Shown: positions 27,876 through 36,333 of the stretch, in pieces
Layout: every line of letters starts with the position of its first letter
How positions within the stretch are numbered: position 1 is the stretch's first letter
NCBI GenBank assembly: GCA_041399205.1
Contig: JAWKTK010000011.1
Location: 124,001-188,000, forward strand
From: JAGQOZ01 sp041399205
GTDB taxonomy: Bacteria > Planctomycetota > Planctomycetia > Pirellulales > Pirellulaceae
DNA: 64,000 nucleotides
Direction: 5' to 3'
Made by a program: the position numbers and the translations under genes
The notes under the pieces: generated by a model
What the model saw: the letters and a program-made list of their open reading frames with translations, nothing else
The model's database searches: none
Told to the model about the DNA's origin: nothing

Positions 27876-28981
27876 CTTGGTATCAATTTCACTTCGCCAG
27901 ATCAGTCGCCCACGCCTTATTCAGATCGACCTTAAATTTTCAGGACCATGCCGAGATGGATGTTCACACTTCCGCAAAGCGACAACTTCGATGGCTCGCC
28001 GGAGTGCTGTTGGTGGTAACCGCTGCGTGCGCCGGTTGTGCGCAGTGGAAGATTTCGGACGCCAAATTTCCGTGGAAGAAAGACGCCCAGCTGGTGCGGC
28101 CGACGCGAATTGTGCCGATGTGGACCGATACCATTTTGTACGAATCGGGCAAGCCGGGAGTGCGAGGTTTTGGGGCCCGGATCTATTTCTATCCGGACGA
28201 AGGAACTGACCCGGTGGAAGTGGATGGTTCGCTGGTGGTTTATGCTTTTGACGGTGACAACTATGACGCGCACATGCCCGTGCCCGAAAAGAAGTTTGTC
28301 TTCACGGCGGAACAATTTGCGGAACATCACAGTGTGACCAAAGTCGGTCACTCGTACAGCGTGTGGCTTCCGTGGGATGAAGTTGGTGGTGAAGCCCGGC
28401 AGATTACACTGATCACTCGCTTCCATGGTGCCGACGGTACGGTGGTGGTGTCTGAACCGAATCGAAAACTGCTGCCGGGGATTCGTGGCAAAGAGGCCAA
28501 CGAATCGACAGGTGTGCAGCAGGCCAGTTACCAGCAACAAAGCGGAACGGGGCAGACGAAGAACGGCCAGATGTCGCCGATTACGATTGATTTGCCGCCG
28601 AGTTTTGTGCGTCGGTTGCGCGATGCCAATCGTCGCGAACAGAGCTATTTGCCACAGCGACCCGAGGATCCTCGTTCTGATACGGACATGGGTGACACAG
28701 ATTCCGCTTCGTCAGCAGCGTCGCTGCAGTCGATGCCGCAAGACGGACAGGTGCGTTCGTACAACAGTGACGGCGCGCAGGTTACGGTTGGGGGACAGGG
28801 TCCGCAGGAGCTTCCGTATCGTTCAAGACTGTCAAGTCATTTCGCAGATCGTGGACTTCCGGCTCGAACCGCAGGTACGACTCGGCCAACCGTTTCTGTT
28901 CCGCGGAGACAACCGTACCTCTCAGAACCGTTGTCTGGCCTTCCACCGACACCTCGATATTCGCTCCCAACGCCTCGCTAA
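27872..28981 (+). CDS. probable lipoprotein partner of the secretin; 3' end uncertain
   Basis: The frame starts at an ATGA overlap with the secretin stop; an internal ATG at 27956 would give a cleaner lipoprotein signal (LAGVLLVVTAACAGC, lipobox cysteine). The body (GFGARIYFYPDEGTDPVEVDG, WLPWDEVGGEARQITLITRF; shown in part GARIYFYPDEG) is a compact beta-rich domain I do not recognise. The last about 65 residues lie antisense to the convergent gene and are low in recognisable structure. A TGA at 28768-28770 in another frame would end the gene just before that overlap, so a frameshift upstream is suspected. Confidence 0.7.
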   Translation: MTWYQFHFARSVAHALFRSTLNFQDHAEMDVHTSAKRQLRWLAGVLLVVTAACAGCAQWKISDAKFPWKKDAQLVRPTRIVPMWTDTILYESGKPGVRGFGARIYFYPDEGTDPVEVDGSLVVYAFDGDNYDAHMPVPEKKFVFTAEQFAEHHSVTKVGHSYSVWLPWDEVGGEARQITLITRFHGADGTVVVSEPNRKLLPGIRGKEANESTGVQQASYQQQSGTGQTKNGQMSPITIDLPPSFVRRLRDANRREQSYLPQRPEDPRSDTDMGDTDSASSAASLQSMPQDGQVRSYNSDGAQVTVGGQGPQELPYRSRLSSHFADRGLPARTAGTTRPTVSVPRRQPYLSEPLSGLPPTPRYSLPTPR

Positions 28982-29498
28982 CAAACCGGTTCAGTTTGGC
29001 AACTCGTTCTGTAGACAATAACACGGTTTGACGTGCGTCAAAGTCGAAGGCAATTTGTAGTTGGGGTAGATACATTTGCCCGGTGGGCGCTGGTTGCAGC
29101 GGAGCGTTGATACTGGCACCGGTATCTTCGTTGATACGCAGTCCCGTGGCGGCGGATCGAACCAGGACGCCGCCGATTTGTTCGCCTCCGACAAAGCCGC
29201 TTGAATCTCGGCGATCCGAACCGACAAAATCGGTCGCTCGTCGATTGCCACGAACAAAGCGTTCGTTGAACTGCAACTGGCCGGTCTGTTCTTGCGACGC
29301 CATGGTCCTTGAACTTCCAGCACCGGGGCCTTGGCGACGCGTCAATGGGCGTCCTACAGTGCGTTGCCCAAACATTTGTGCTGATGCGGCAGTGTCCAGT
29401 GCCACGACCATGCCGAAGACAAGCACAAGCATCCCTGGTGACTTGAACCATCGATTGGCGTGGGATTCGGTTTGGCGTTGGCAAGCGGAGTTGAGCAT
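28782..29498 (-). CDS. exported protein with C-terminal BON-like domain
   Basis: A 238-residue protein from ATG 29498, with a signal peptide ending ...VALDTAASA-Q. A Gly/Arg/Gln-rich middle is followed by a C-terminal domain containing LNRFVSEALGANIEVSVEG, TTVLRGTVVSAEQKRLAESY and RFEPEVHDLRNDLTVL. The order 'V.G..V.LRG.V.S...+..AE......PGV..V.N.L.V' is that of BON domains, which often bind phospholipid or peptidoglycan at the envelope. A longer frame to 29654 lacks a signal at its start and is rejected. It converges on the lipoprotein gene. Confidence 0.75.
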   Translation of the reverse strand: MLNSACQRQTESHANRWFKSPGMLVLVFGMVVALDTAASAQMFGQRTVGRPLTRRQGPGAGSSRTMASQEQTGQLQFNERFVRGNRRATDFVGSDRRDSSGFVGGEQIGGVLVRSAATGLRINEDTGASINAPLQPAPTGQMYLPQLQIAFDFDARQTVLLSTERVAKLNRFVSEALGANIEVSVEGQTTVLRGTVVSAEQKRLAESYLRFEPEVHDLRNDLTVLNDTEAPADPVPQP

Positions 29499-29628
29499 GG
29501 CCTGACTTTCACGAATGTTGCGTTGCGTTGTTACGTGTGGCATCCATTTTTCGCTGGCGAGTTTTCTAGGAACGCCAGCGAAAAGGGAACGCCACGCGAG
29601 CCGCTCGACTCGCATGGCGCAAGTTGGC

Positions 29629-31266
29629 TTACGCGGGCGAATCTTCGTCCGCAACAGGTTCTACTTTGGTTTTAGCCGCCGCCGTTTTTTCTTTCTTGGC
29701 CTGCAGGGCTGCTGCTTCGGCCAGTTGCTGATCCTTCAAGTTTAGCAGCGATTCCGGCAAATTCACTCCGCCAATGTCCTTCATGACTTGCATCATGGGT
29801 GGCAGCGTATTGGCCATGCCGCTCAGGAAGTTGGCGGTGTTGGTTCGACCATTTTGACCGCCGTTTTCCCACACGACAACCTTATCGAATTTGATATTCG
29901 AGATCGCTCGTGCCGAAGCATCCGCCAGGTTGTCCAAGTGTTCCAGCATCATCAGCTGGAAGGCCTGATCGGCACCACCGCACGCATCGACGATTTGGCG
30001 CAAGCCGTCGCCTTTCTTGGCCAAGATTTCAAAGTTACCTCGAGCTTCCGCGTCCAGTTTGGCAAAGATGGCGTCCGCTTCGGCCCTGGCTTCAATGCGA
30101 CGACGTTCGGCCGCGGCTTCGGCGTCGACGATGGTTCGCGCTTTTTCCGCCAATGCTGGAGCTTCCAATTTGGCGCGTTGTTCCGCTTCCACTCGTTCTG
30201 CTTCGGCCAGAGCGGCCTTGGCCATGGCTCGGTTTTGCGTTTCCAAAACTTTGGCTTCGGCTTCCTTCTTGCGGCTTTCACCAATTTCGTAGGCTTCTGC
30301 TTTGCGAACCGAAAGTTCCGCTTGCGAACCGGCAATTTTTGCTTGGGCTACGTTTTCACCGTCGATGGCAGATGCGTCGGCTTCGGCCACTTGCACACGC
30401 ATGTTCCGTTCGGCCTCTTTGATCTGCGCTTGTTGCAAGAACTGAGCGGTTTGTTCGCCGACCAGCTGCTCTTTGCTGAGTTCGGCGACGCGAATGGCTT
30501 CGTCACGAGTGGCTTCTCGAGTTCCCACGGATTGGTCTCGTCGCGCCTTCGCCACTTGAATCGATTTGTCTCGTTCTGCTTCAGCGACTCGCGTTTCACC
30601 TTTGCGTTCTTCTTCCGCCACGTCGGCACGAGCTTGTTGGATGGCTTGCGAAGCGGCTTTCTGGCCGATGGCGTCAATGTAGCCCGATTCGTCCGTGATG
30701 TCTGTGATGTTCACGTTGATCAGCTGTAAGCCGATCTTGTTCAATTCCGGCTCCAACGATTGTTGAATGTGCTGCAGGAAAGTGTCGCGGTCACGATTGA
30801 TTTCTTCGATGCCCATCGAAGCGATGACTTGTCGCAGTTGACCGAAGATGATTTCTTCCGCTTGTTTGCGAATTTCAGCCGTGGACAGTCCCAGCAAGCG
30901 AATCGCCGCTTGGTGCATCACACCGGGTTCGGTACCAATGGCCACGGTGAAAACGCTAGGCACGTTCACTCGGATATTTTCCGAAGACAACGCACCTCGC
31001 AATGGAACTTCAATTTGAATGGGATCCAAGCTCAGATAGGCATAGTCTTGAATCAAGGGGATAACAAACGCGGCGCCGCCATGGATGGTTCGCGCGGCTT
31101 CACCTTTCTTGCCGGTCTTACCGTAGATCACTAAGACTCGGTTACTAGGACAGCGTTTGTACTGTTTTGCCAGTAGCAAAAGCATGGAAACCAAGACCAC
31201 CATCACGGCAATGGCGATTACCGCCAGCGATTGCAAGGGAAGGTCGGCAAACAAGATCCAATTCAT
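29629..31266 (-). CDS. flotillin-like SPFH-domain membrane protein
   Basis: About 545 residues. An N-terminal transmembrane helix (LAVIAIAVMVVLVSMLLLL) is followed by an SPFH domain (about 45-220; RVLVIYGKTG, AAFVIPLIQDYAYLSLDPIQ (first part), LRQVIASMGIEEINRDR). A very long Ala/Glu/Lys/Arg coiled coil (about 220-410) and a C-terminal domain follow. Flotillins form large oligomers that organise membrane microdomains. The start MNWILFADLP (ATG 31266) is preferred to 31293. It follows an NfeD-like gene on the same strand, the classical partner arrangement. Confidence 0.93.
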   Translation of the reverse strand: MNWILFADLPLQSLAVIAIAVMVVLVSMLLLLAKQYKRCPSNRVLVIYGKTGKKGEAARTIHGGAAFVIPLIQDYAYLSLDPIQIEVPLRGALSSENIRVNVPSVFTVAIGTEPGVMHQAAIRLLGLSTAEIRKQAEEIIFGQLRQVIASMGIEEINRDRDTFLQHIQQSLEPELNKIGLQLINVNITDITDESGYIDAIGQKAASQAIQQARADVAEEERKGETRVAEAERDKSIQVAKARRDQSVGTREATRDEAIRVAELSKEQLVGEQTAQFLQQAQIKEAERNMRVQVAEADASAIDGENVAQAKIAGSQAELSVRKAEAYEIGESRKKEAEAKVLETQNRAMAKAALAEAERVEAEQRAKLEAPALAEKARTIVDAEAAAERRRIEARAEADAIFAKLDAEARGNFEILAKKGDGLRQIVDACGGADQAFQLMMLEHLDNLADASARAISNIKFDKVVVWENGGQNGRTNTANFLSGMANTLPPMMQVMKDIGGVNLPESLLNLKDQQLAEAAALQAKKEKTAAAKTKVEPVADEDSPA

Positions 31267-31384
31267 AGCGTTACCCTTCAGAAAGTTTCTCACCCAAGTA
31301 CGGTCAATTCGTCGAATTTTGATGGCATGGCGCGTACGCTGGGCGCCAAGACCGGAAACGTGTGCCTACAAACGATGTCGAACG

Positions 31385-32059
31385 CTATTCGCTGCTCACG
31401 GAAGTCAGCAACGGTTCCACGGAAAGTGTTGTAGGCGTGACGACATCCACCACAACGACTCGCGTTCCCGTGATCAGCTTTTCGGTGCACGATGTCATTG
31501 CGGGATATTCAGCAATGCGTCCTTGAACTTGAAGCTGCACCTTGCCGGTTCCGGATTGACTAGGCGGAATCGGGATGTACACGGTCCCCTCCAAGCCGAT
31601 GGACGATTGGATGCGCAACGTCCCATCCTGCCGAAGGGAATATAGCTTTCGCATCAGCCAATGAACGGAATACATGGCCGTAATTCCGGCGACGCAGCCG
31701 AACAGCACGGCCACTATATCTCCTAGTCCGGATTGAATGGTCGCCATTCCGACAAGTCCGAAGAAAGTCACAGCTGCTACAACCGTGCGAAACGTGACGA
31801 CTCCAAAAAACCAAGTGGAACCGTGATCCAGAATCGGCGCACCATGATCCGAATCAAAATTACCTCCAACATCACCGTGGAAATCGGTCGGGACATCGTC
31901 GGGGACGTCGTCAGGCAGGTCATCTGCCACGTCAAAGTCCAAGCTGTCCGAACCAAACCCGATCAGTAGCAATGCGAATTGGAACAGGAACACCGTTCCG
32001 CCGACGACAGCACAGATCGTAAATGCGTTAAACAACATGACAATCGTCCTCGCGTTCAA
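31385..32059 (-). CDS. NfeD-like membrane protein with OB-type C-terminal domain
   Basis: A 224-residue protein with a hydrophobic N-terminus (to about residue 35), then an Asp-rich stretch (DVADDLPDDVPDDVPTDFHG), two or three transmembrane helices (about 80-140), and a soluble beta-rich C-terminal domain (IGLEGTVYIPIPPSQSG, VQLQVQGRIAEYPAM, ITGTRVVVVDVVTPTTLSVE) like the NfeD OB fold. NfeD proteins pair with flotillins in one operon, and a flotillin gene lies 118 nt downstream. The acidic loop is unusual. Confidence 0.82.
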   Translation of the reverse strand: MNARTIVMLFNAFTICAVVGGTVFLFQFALLLIGFGSDSLDFDVADDLPDDVPDDVPTDFHGDVGGNFDSDHGAPILDHGSTWFFGVVTFRTVVAAVTFFGLVGMATIQSGLGDIVAVLFGCVAGITAMYSVHWLMRKLYSLRQDGTLRIQSSIGLEGTVYIPIPPSQSGTGKVQLQVQGRIAEYPAMTSCTEKLITGTRVVVVDVVTPTTLSVEPLLTSVSSE

Positions 32060-32336
32060 ATTCAGGGGACTTTAGAGTGGCTAATCTGCGAGTAATTCGA
32101 CAGTTGGGCTGGAATCTTGCCCCGGCAGTATACCAGAATTCCGTCTAATTCGATTTTCTTTACATCTGACCCCCAAAAGTCGTCTCTCGGTTGGTTCGGC
32201 AAATCTGTTACAACCATGCGTTCAGGAGTCATCGGTTGGCGGCCCAAAGCTAAGAAATTACAGGGAAATCCGTTATCACGAATAGAATCTGGGAACTTCC
32301 CCAGATGCGGCCACGTCCCATGACTAGCAGAACCCA

Positions 32337-32897
32337 ATGAATACGGACCACGATTTTATTGACGCCGCCATCACTGGAGATACGGCCGCGTTTGGGCAGT
32401 TGGTACTGAAATATCAGGACCGATTGTTCAACACGCTGGCCCACGTGATCGGCTGCGCGTCTGAAGCCGAGGATGTAGCGCAAGAGGCGTTTGTTCAAGC
32501 GTTTATCAATTTGAAGTCCTTTCAACGCAAAAGCAGCGTTTACACTTGGCTCTATCGTATTGCCCTGAATAACTGGATTTCTCGAACTCGACGAACCAAA
32601 AAACAACAATCCATTCAGCACGCAATGGAAGTCGCTGGCGAAGAACCGGTCAGCGCCAACTCGGCACCCGATCAGCCCTTGGAGCGAAGGGAACGAGTGG
32701 AGTTGGTGCAGCAGGCGATTGCCCAGTTGGAAGACGAACAACGGATGGTGATTGTGTTGCGAGAAATCGAAGGCTGCGATTATGAACAGATTGCGGAGAT
32801 CTTGGAGATACCGCTGGGAACCGTACGCAGTCGGCTGCATCGAGCTCGATTGCAACTGAAAGAAAAATTGAAGGGAGTGTTTCAAGAGAACATTTAG
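32337..32897 (+). CDS. ECF RNA polymerase sigma factor (sigma-70 family)
   Basis: A 186-residue sigma factor with region 2 (LVLKYQDRLFNTLAH, EAEDVAQEAFVQAF, SVYTWLYRIALNNWI) and region 4 helix-turn-helix (MVIVLREIEGCDYEQIAEIL, IPLGTVRSRLHRARLQLKE). It directs polymerase to a small regulon and is probably held inactive by the membrane anti-sigma factor encoded 106 nt downstream. The inducing signal cannot be read from sequence. Confidence 0.95.
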   Translation: MNTDHDFIDAAITGDTAAFGQLVLKYQDRLFNTLAHVIGCASEAEDVAQEAFVQAFINLKSFQRKSSVYTWLYRIALNNWISRTRRTKKQQSIQHAMEVAGEEPVSANSAPDQPLERRERVELVQQAIAQLEDEQRMVIVLREIEGCDYEQIAEILEIPLGTVRSRLHRARLQLKEKLKGVFQENI

Positions 32898-32918
32898 AGA
32901 CGTGGCCCGATTTTCCTA

Positions 32919-32965
32919 AGTAAAGGATTCGTCACCTCGTCCACTACGAATAGTAAAGGATTCGT
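32919..32965 (+). repeat. 14-bp direct repeat between sigma and anti-sigma genes
   Basis: AGTAAAGGATTCGT occurs at 32919-32932 and again at 32952-32965, 33 bp apart (about three helical turns). It lies in the 106-nt gap between the two genes. It could be an operator or promoter element; the intervening bases are not repeated. Confidence 0.55.
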
Positions 32966-33003
32966 GTATCGAATCAACACTCCGTGTTATTGACAGAAAT
33001 ATC

Positions 33004-34332
33004 ATGAGCAAAGAGTCAGAACAATCCTTAGACGAATTGATCAGCGCTTTTGTTGACGGCGAACTGACCGGCAGCGAATTGGCTCGCGCGCAGGAACTGT
33101 TGACCTCCAGTGCCCAGCATCGGCAGCTACTAGCCGATTGGAAAGCGTTGCGCGCCACGTTGCAGGAACTTCCGTCTCACCGCGCATCTTCGTCGTTTAC
33201 TCAACAAGTGCAACAGCAGTGCCAGGCCGCCATGGACAACGCTTCGGCCGATTCGCAGGTCGAGCGGAATTCGCCAATTACTCCAGCCGCACCTGATGCG
33301 GGTGGTGCTTCCGTGTGGGCTCGGCGACTGTTTTGGCCTCTGATGGCAGCGGCTGCTGGAATATTGTTGATGGTCTTTGGAGAACCGGCTCGTAAAGGGG
33401 AATTGGCGAACGCACCTGATGCAAACTCGGCGTCGATGCAGGCCGAAATGGCCGAAGCAGAGGGAATGGATCGCGAAGTCCGACGAAGCGACGCTGCGAC
33501 CGAAGCCACCATTCAATCTCGCGAATTTGCCGCAGACACATTGACTCGATCCGCACAACCTGCCAATCGGCAAGCTGGCATCGTGGAAGAACTTCCAGCA
33601 GACGCTGTGTCGACCGGCGGCTTGGCCAACGACTTTGCTGTTGAACGGCAATGGCTAGGTGGCGGACGGTTTGACGATCAGCCGCGGCCTTCTGCGTTGG
33701 CAGATTCGTCCAGGGCGCAAGCATTGAACGAGCCGTCGCTGCAGCAAGCCGTGCTTTCGATTCAAGTTCGCAAGGACGCGCTGAATACCGGTCGGCTGAA
33801 TCGCATCTTGGCGGACAATTCGATCACGCCTGCACCGACCGATGCGAACGAAACTGTGGCCGCGGACGTTCCGCCGGATGTGAATCAATTGACATTGAAT
33901 CGGTTCGGTCGCACGACTTCGTGGCAGAGTCAACAGTTAGGAATCAACGATGGCGATGTGGAAACTGTCTTCTTCAATACCACGCAGCGTAATTATCGCC
34001 AATTGGTTTCGGAAATCATGCAAAATGATGTTGATTTTCGAGTGACCAATCAGTTTCAGCTGGCCGGAGAATCAAAGAATTTGACCGAACTATTTCGTTT
34101 GGCCGAAGGCGATTTCCAAGCCGCTGGCAAGGTCGCGACAACCACTGCCAAAAGCGACGATCTTGCGAAACCGGCCAACAGTCCGATTCCTCAAGAGGAT
34201 CAGTCCTTCGAATTGAATCAAAACGAAGCGGCCGAAGCTGACTTGCCGTTAGGTTCTGAAGAATCGGCCGAGCCGGATCAGCCGGTGCAGGTGTATTTTT
34301 TCTTGCGGCCAGTGGAAGCTGTAAAACAATGA
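33004..34332 (+). CDS. membrane anti-sigma factor, probable regulator of the upstream ECF sigma
   Basis: A 442-residue protein. The N-terminal about 60 residues (LDELISAFVDGELTGSELAR, LLADWKALRATLQELP) have the anti-sigma helical pattern without the HxxxCxxC zinc motif. A transmembrane helix at about 108-122 (LFWPLMAAAAGILLMVFG) leads to a long extracytoplasmic region rich in Ala/Asp/Glu/Gln with no recognised domain. Anti-sigma factors of this layout release sigma after regulated proteolysis. Identity rests on domain order and the neighbouring sigma gene. Confidence 0.85.
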   Translation: MSKESEQSLDELISAFVDGELTGSELARAQELLTSSAQHRQLLADWKALRATLQELPSHRASSSFTQQVQQQCQAAMDNASADSQVERNSPITPAAPDAGGASVWARRLFWPLMAAAAGILLMVFGEPARKGELANAPDANSASMQAEMAEAEGMDREVRRSDAATEATIQSREFAADTLTRSAQPANRQAGIVEELPADAVSTGGLANDFAVERQWLGGGRFDDQPRPSALADSSRAQALNEPSLQQAVLSIQVRKDALNTGRLNRILADNSITPAPTDANETVAADVPPDVNQLTLNRFGRTTSWQSQQLGINDGDVETVFFNTTQRNYRQLVSEIMQNDVDFRVTNQFQLAGESKNLTELFRLAEGDFQAAGKVATTTAKSDDLAKPANSPIPQEDQSFELNQNEAAEADLPLGSEESAEPDQPVQVYFFLRPVEAVKQ

Positions 34333-34436
34333 CGATTCGCCTTTCCGCAAATACGCGTGGAGGTTGTTGCTTGGAGAATGCTACGACTTAGGCTTTCTTG
34401 GCAAGACGTCTGTGCGAGAATGATCGGGGGCAAAAC

Positions 34437-34850
34437 GTGGGCGAAGCGTATCCAAAGGAATTGTTTCTTAGCAGCCTGAAGCGGTGCGAATCGAATCCCG
34501 GATTCTTGGCATCGTTTTACGAACGCTTTATGAAGTCGTCAGACGAGGTCGCTCGGTATTTTCGCTTCACGAATTTCGAAAAACAGCACAAGATGCTCAT
34601 GCAGTCGCTGGAATTGTCGGCACGCGCTACGGAAGGGGACCGCGAAGGACTGCGAGAAATCGGGATGCGCGCCGAAACACACTCTCGACGTTATCTCAAC
34701 GTGCGACCGCCTTTATATCAACTATGGCTCGATTCCCTGGTTGCCGCGGCGGCCGAATTTGATCCCGAATGGAACGATGAAACCGAACAGGCCTGGCGTC
34801 GAATACTAGGTTTCATCATCAAGCATATGGTGTCGCATTACGAAGACTAA
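34437..34850 (+). CDS. single-domain globin-like haem protein
   Basis: About 137 residues from GTG 34437, with GATCGGGGG just upstream as a possible ribosome binding site; a TTG at 34398 is an alternative. The helices FYERFMKSSDEVARYFRFTN, QHKMLMQSLELSARATEG, a histidine in RAETHSRRYLNVRPPLY in the proximal (F8) position, and LYQLWLDSLVAAAAEFDPEW are the bacterial globin pattern. It may bind oxygen or nitric oxide; no reductase domain is fused. It is downstream of the ECF/anti-sigma pair on the same strand, but membership in their transcript is not shown. Confidence 0.83.
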   Translation: MGEAYPKELFLSSLKRCESNPGFLASFYERFMKSSDEVARYFRFTNFEKQHKMLMQSLELSARATEGDREGLREIGMRAETHSRRYLNVRPPLYQLWLDSLVAAAAEFDPEWNDETEQAWRRILGFIIKHMVSHYED

Positions 34851-34854
34851 CGTG

Positions 34855-34967
34855 TTTTCAAGTTGCGCATTTGCTTTCTTCTGTGAGTTATCCTAGTCCG
34901 AAACCGCAGAAGGCTCCGTTCTTCCCGCACCTACGTTTCCGGCTAGGAAAAACGCGCAACATCAAAA
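34855..34967. repeat. nested palindromic intergenic element, second copy
   Basis: The outer arms TTCAAGTTGCG and CGCAACATCAAAA, and inner arms TAGTCCGAAACCG and CGTTTCCGGCTA, follow the plan of the element at 17324-17447 with substitutions. It lies between the convergent globin and downstream gene and may also act as terminator. Confidence 0.7.
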
Positions 34968-34990
34968 CCAACGCGCGATGATTTCGGTGC

Positions 34991-35731
34991 TCAGCTGTCT
35001 CGTTGACGGCAAAAGGCCAAAATGTCCGCCACATTAGTAGGTAAATCGCCAGCCGGTTCTGGTTTTGATTCTTGGGCTGGAGGATCTGCGGCAGCAGGAG
35101 CGTCCGCAACGGGCTCGGGCTTGGCTGCGGGTGCTGCCGAGCCACCACGAGCTGCTGCCAGGATATCGTCCACAGACATCGACTTGGAATCCGCAGCGGC
35201 AGGTTTGGGCGCCGCTGGTTTCTCGTTGGCCGGCGCCGATCCACCTCGAGCGGCCGCCAGGATGTCCGCCGCGCTCATTCCGGCTGGTTTTGCAGCGGCA
35301 GGTTTCGGTGCCGATGCGCCGCCTCGAGCGGCCGCCAGTATATCTGCTGGCGACATTCCACCGCCGCTTGCGGCCGGCTTCTTCGCCGGAGCGGCTGGCT
35401 TTGGAGCCGCTTTGGCTGCGGGCTTCTCCGGAGCTTCGACCGGTTTGTCCACGACTTTGAGGAAATCAACATCGATATCAAACCAGCCAATGTTGTTGGC
35501 AGAATTCAAAAATTCCACCAACGCGCGGCCGTTCATGTTGACCGTTTTCACGACGCCCGTAAGGTTGCGAAATCGACGCAATTCGGCGAGCGAAGCATCT
35601 ACGATCACGTATTTGTCGGTGTATTCGCTCTTGAGCTTTTCGATATTTTCAAACACCATCGACGTGTTTACTCCCGAATTGTTGAATTCAAACCAAGCCA
35701 GCCTGATTAGATTTTCTTCGAATTTCTCCAC
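34991..35731 (-). CDS. unknown protein with four C-terminal DILAAARGG-type linear motifs
   Basis: A 246-residue protein I cannot name. Residues 1-95 form a compact alpha/beta-looking domain (VFENIEKLKSEYTDKYVIVD (first 20), VVKTVNMNGRALVEFLNSAN). Residues 96-246 are a Pro/Ala/Lys-rich linker carrying MSPADILAAARGG (126-138), MSAADILAAARGG (152-164), MSVDDILAAARGG (185-197) and a final NVADILAFCRQRDS (233-246). The repeated motif in a disordered linker suggests a multivalent binding or membrane/localisation tag. It lies 35 nt after another unknown gene on the minus strand. Confidence 0.85.
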   Translation of the reverse strand: MEKFEENLIRLAWFEFNNSGVNTSMVFENIEKLKSEYTDKYVIVDASLAELRRFRNLTGVVKTVNMNGRALVEFLNSANNIGWFDIDVDFLKVVDKPVEAPEKPAAKAAPKPAAPAKKPAASGGGMSPADILAAARGGASAPKPAAAKPAGMSAADILAAARGGSAPANEKPAAPKPAAADSKSMSVDDILAAARGGSAAPAAKPEPVADAPAAADPPAQESKPEPAGDLPTNVADILAFCRQRDS

Positions 35732-35766
35732 AGATCAAGGCGGGCGAACCTGAAAACGCCGCCGAT

Positions 35767-36312
35767 CTATTTTGTCGTTTTCTTGGCCGCCGTTTTCCGA
35801 AGAACTTCGTATTTCCAACGAACCGTCACGGGAAAAGTCGCGTCCGCCGCCAAAACGGTGGTAATCTGGGCCAATTGATCCCCTACATTTCCATCCGAGC
35901 CGAGGCCCTGGCAGTGCAGGTCCAGGTGCCGTCCCGTGTCCATAGACCCCAGACGATAGGTAGAACCTAGGAAATTCGGGGCGTCCTTCATGCGGCAGGC
36001 CACATCAAAGACCAGACGGCCCGAATCCGCGGAAACGGCCAGAGACCAGTGGCTGGCACCGGCCATTCCGACGGCAAACAGACACCGATTCCCAGGCGCA
36101 ATTTCCTGGAAATGAATCTGTTGCAACGGCGGACTTAGTGGCCAGAGGTCTTGGCTGTCTCCATCCACAGAGCCCCATTCATCCATGATCTGACCATCTT
36201 GCAACGCCACCACCTGATGGACGTATCGGTCTTGTTGCCAGTGGAACCTGACGGAGATACCGCTATTCGCTGTATCAACGTTGTCCAGCTGGAATGATTC
36301 GGGATTAGACAT
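35767..36312 (-). CDS. conserved-type hypothetical protein
   Basis: A 181-residue soluble, beta-rich protein with no signal peptide. Notable segments are ISVRFHWQQDRYVHQVVALQ, IMDEWGSVDGDSQDLWPLSP, AVGMAGASHWSLAVSADSGR and FPVTVRWKYEVLRKTAAKKT. The last residues are Lys-rich (AAKKTTK). I do not recognise a family. It is followed by the DILAAARGG protein and preceded by prfB on the same strand at short distances, so it is probably co-transcribed with prfB. Confidence 0.75.
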   Translation of the reverse strand: MSNPESFQLDNVDTANSGISVRFHWQQDRYVHQVVALQDGQIMDEWGSVDGDSQDLWPLSPPLQQIHFQEIAPGNRCLFAVGMAGASHWSLAVSADSGRLVFDVACRMKDAPNFLGSTYRLGSMDTGRHLDLHCQGLGSDGNVGDQLAQITTVLAADATFPVTVRWKYEVLRKTAAKKTTK

Positions 36313-36333
36313 GGCACTCTTGTTCGAACCAAA

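Noticed and set aside
29788..30729. 313-residue plus-strand reading frame
   Set aside because: It is antisense to the flotillin coiled coil; its Phe/Gly/His-rich composition is typical of a shadow.
35022..35753. 243-residue plus-strand reading frame
   Set aside because: It is the antisense shadow of the Ala/Pro/Gly-rich DILAAARGG gene.
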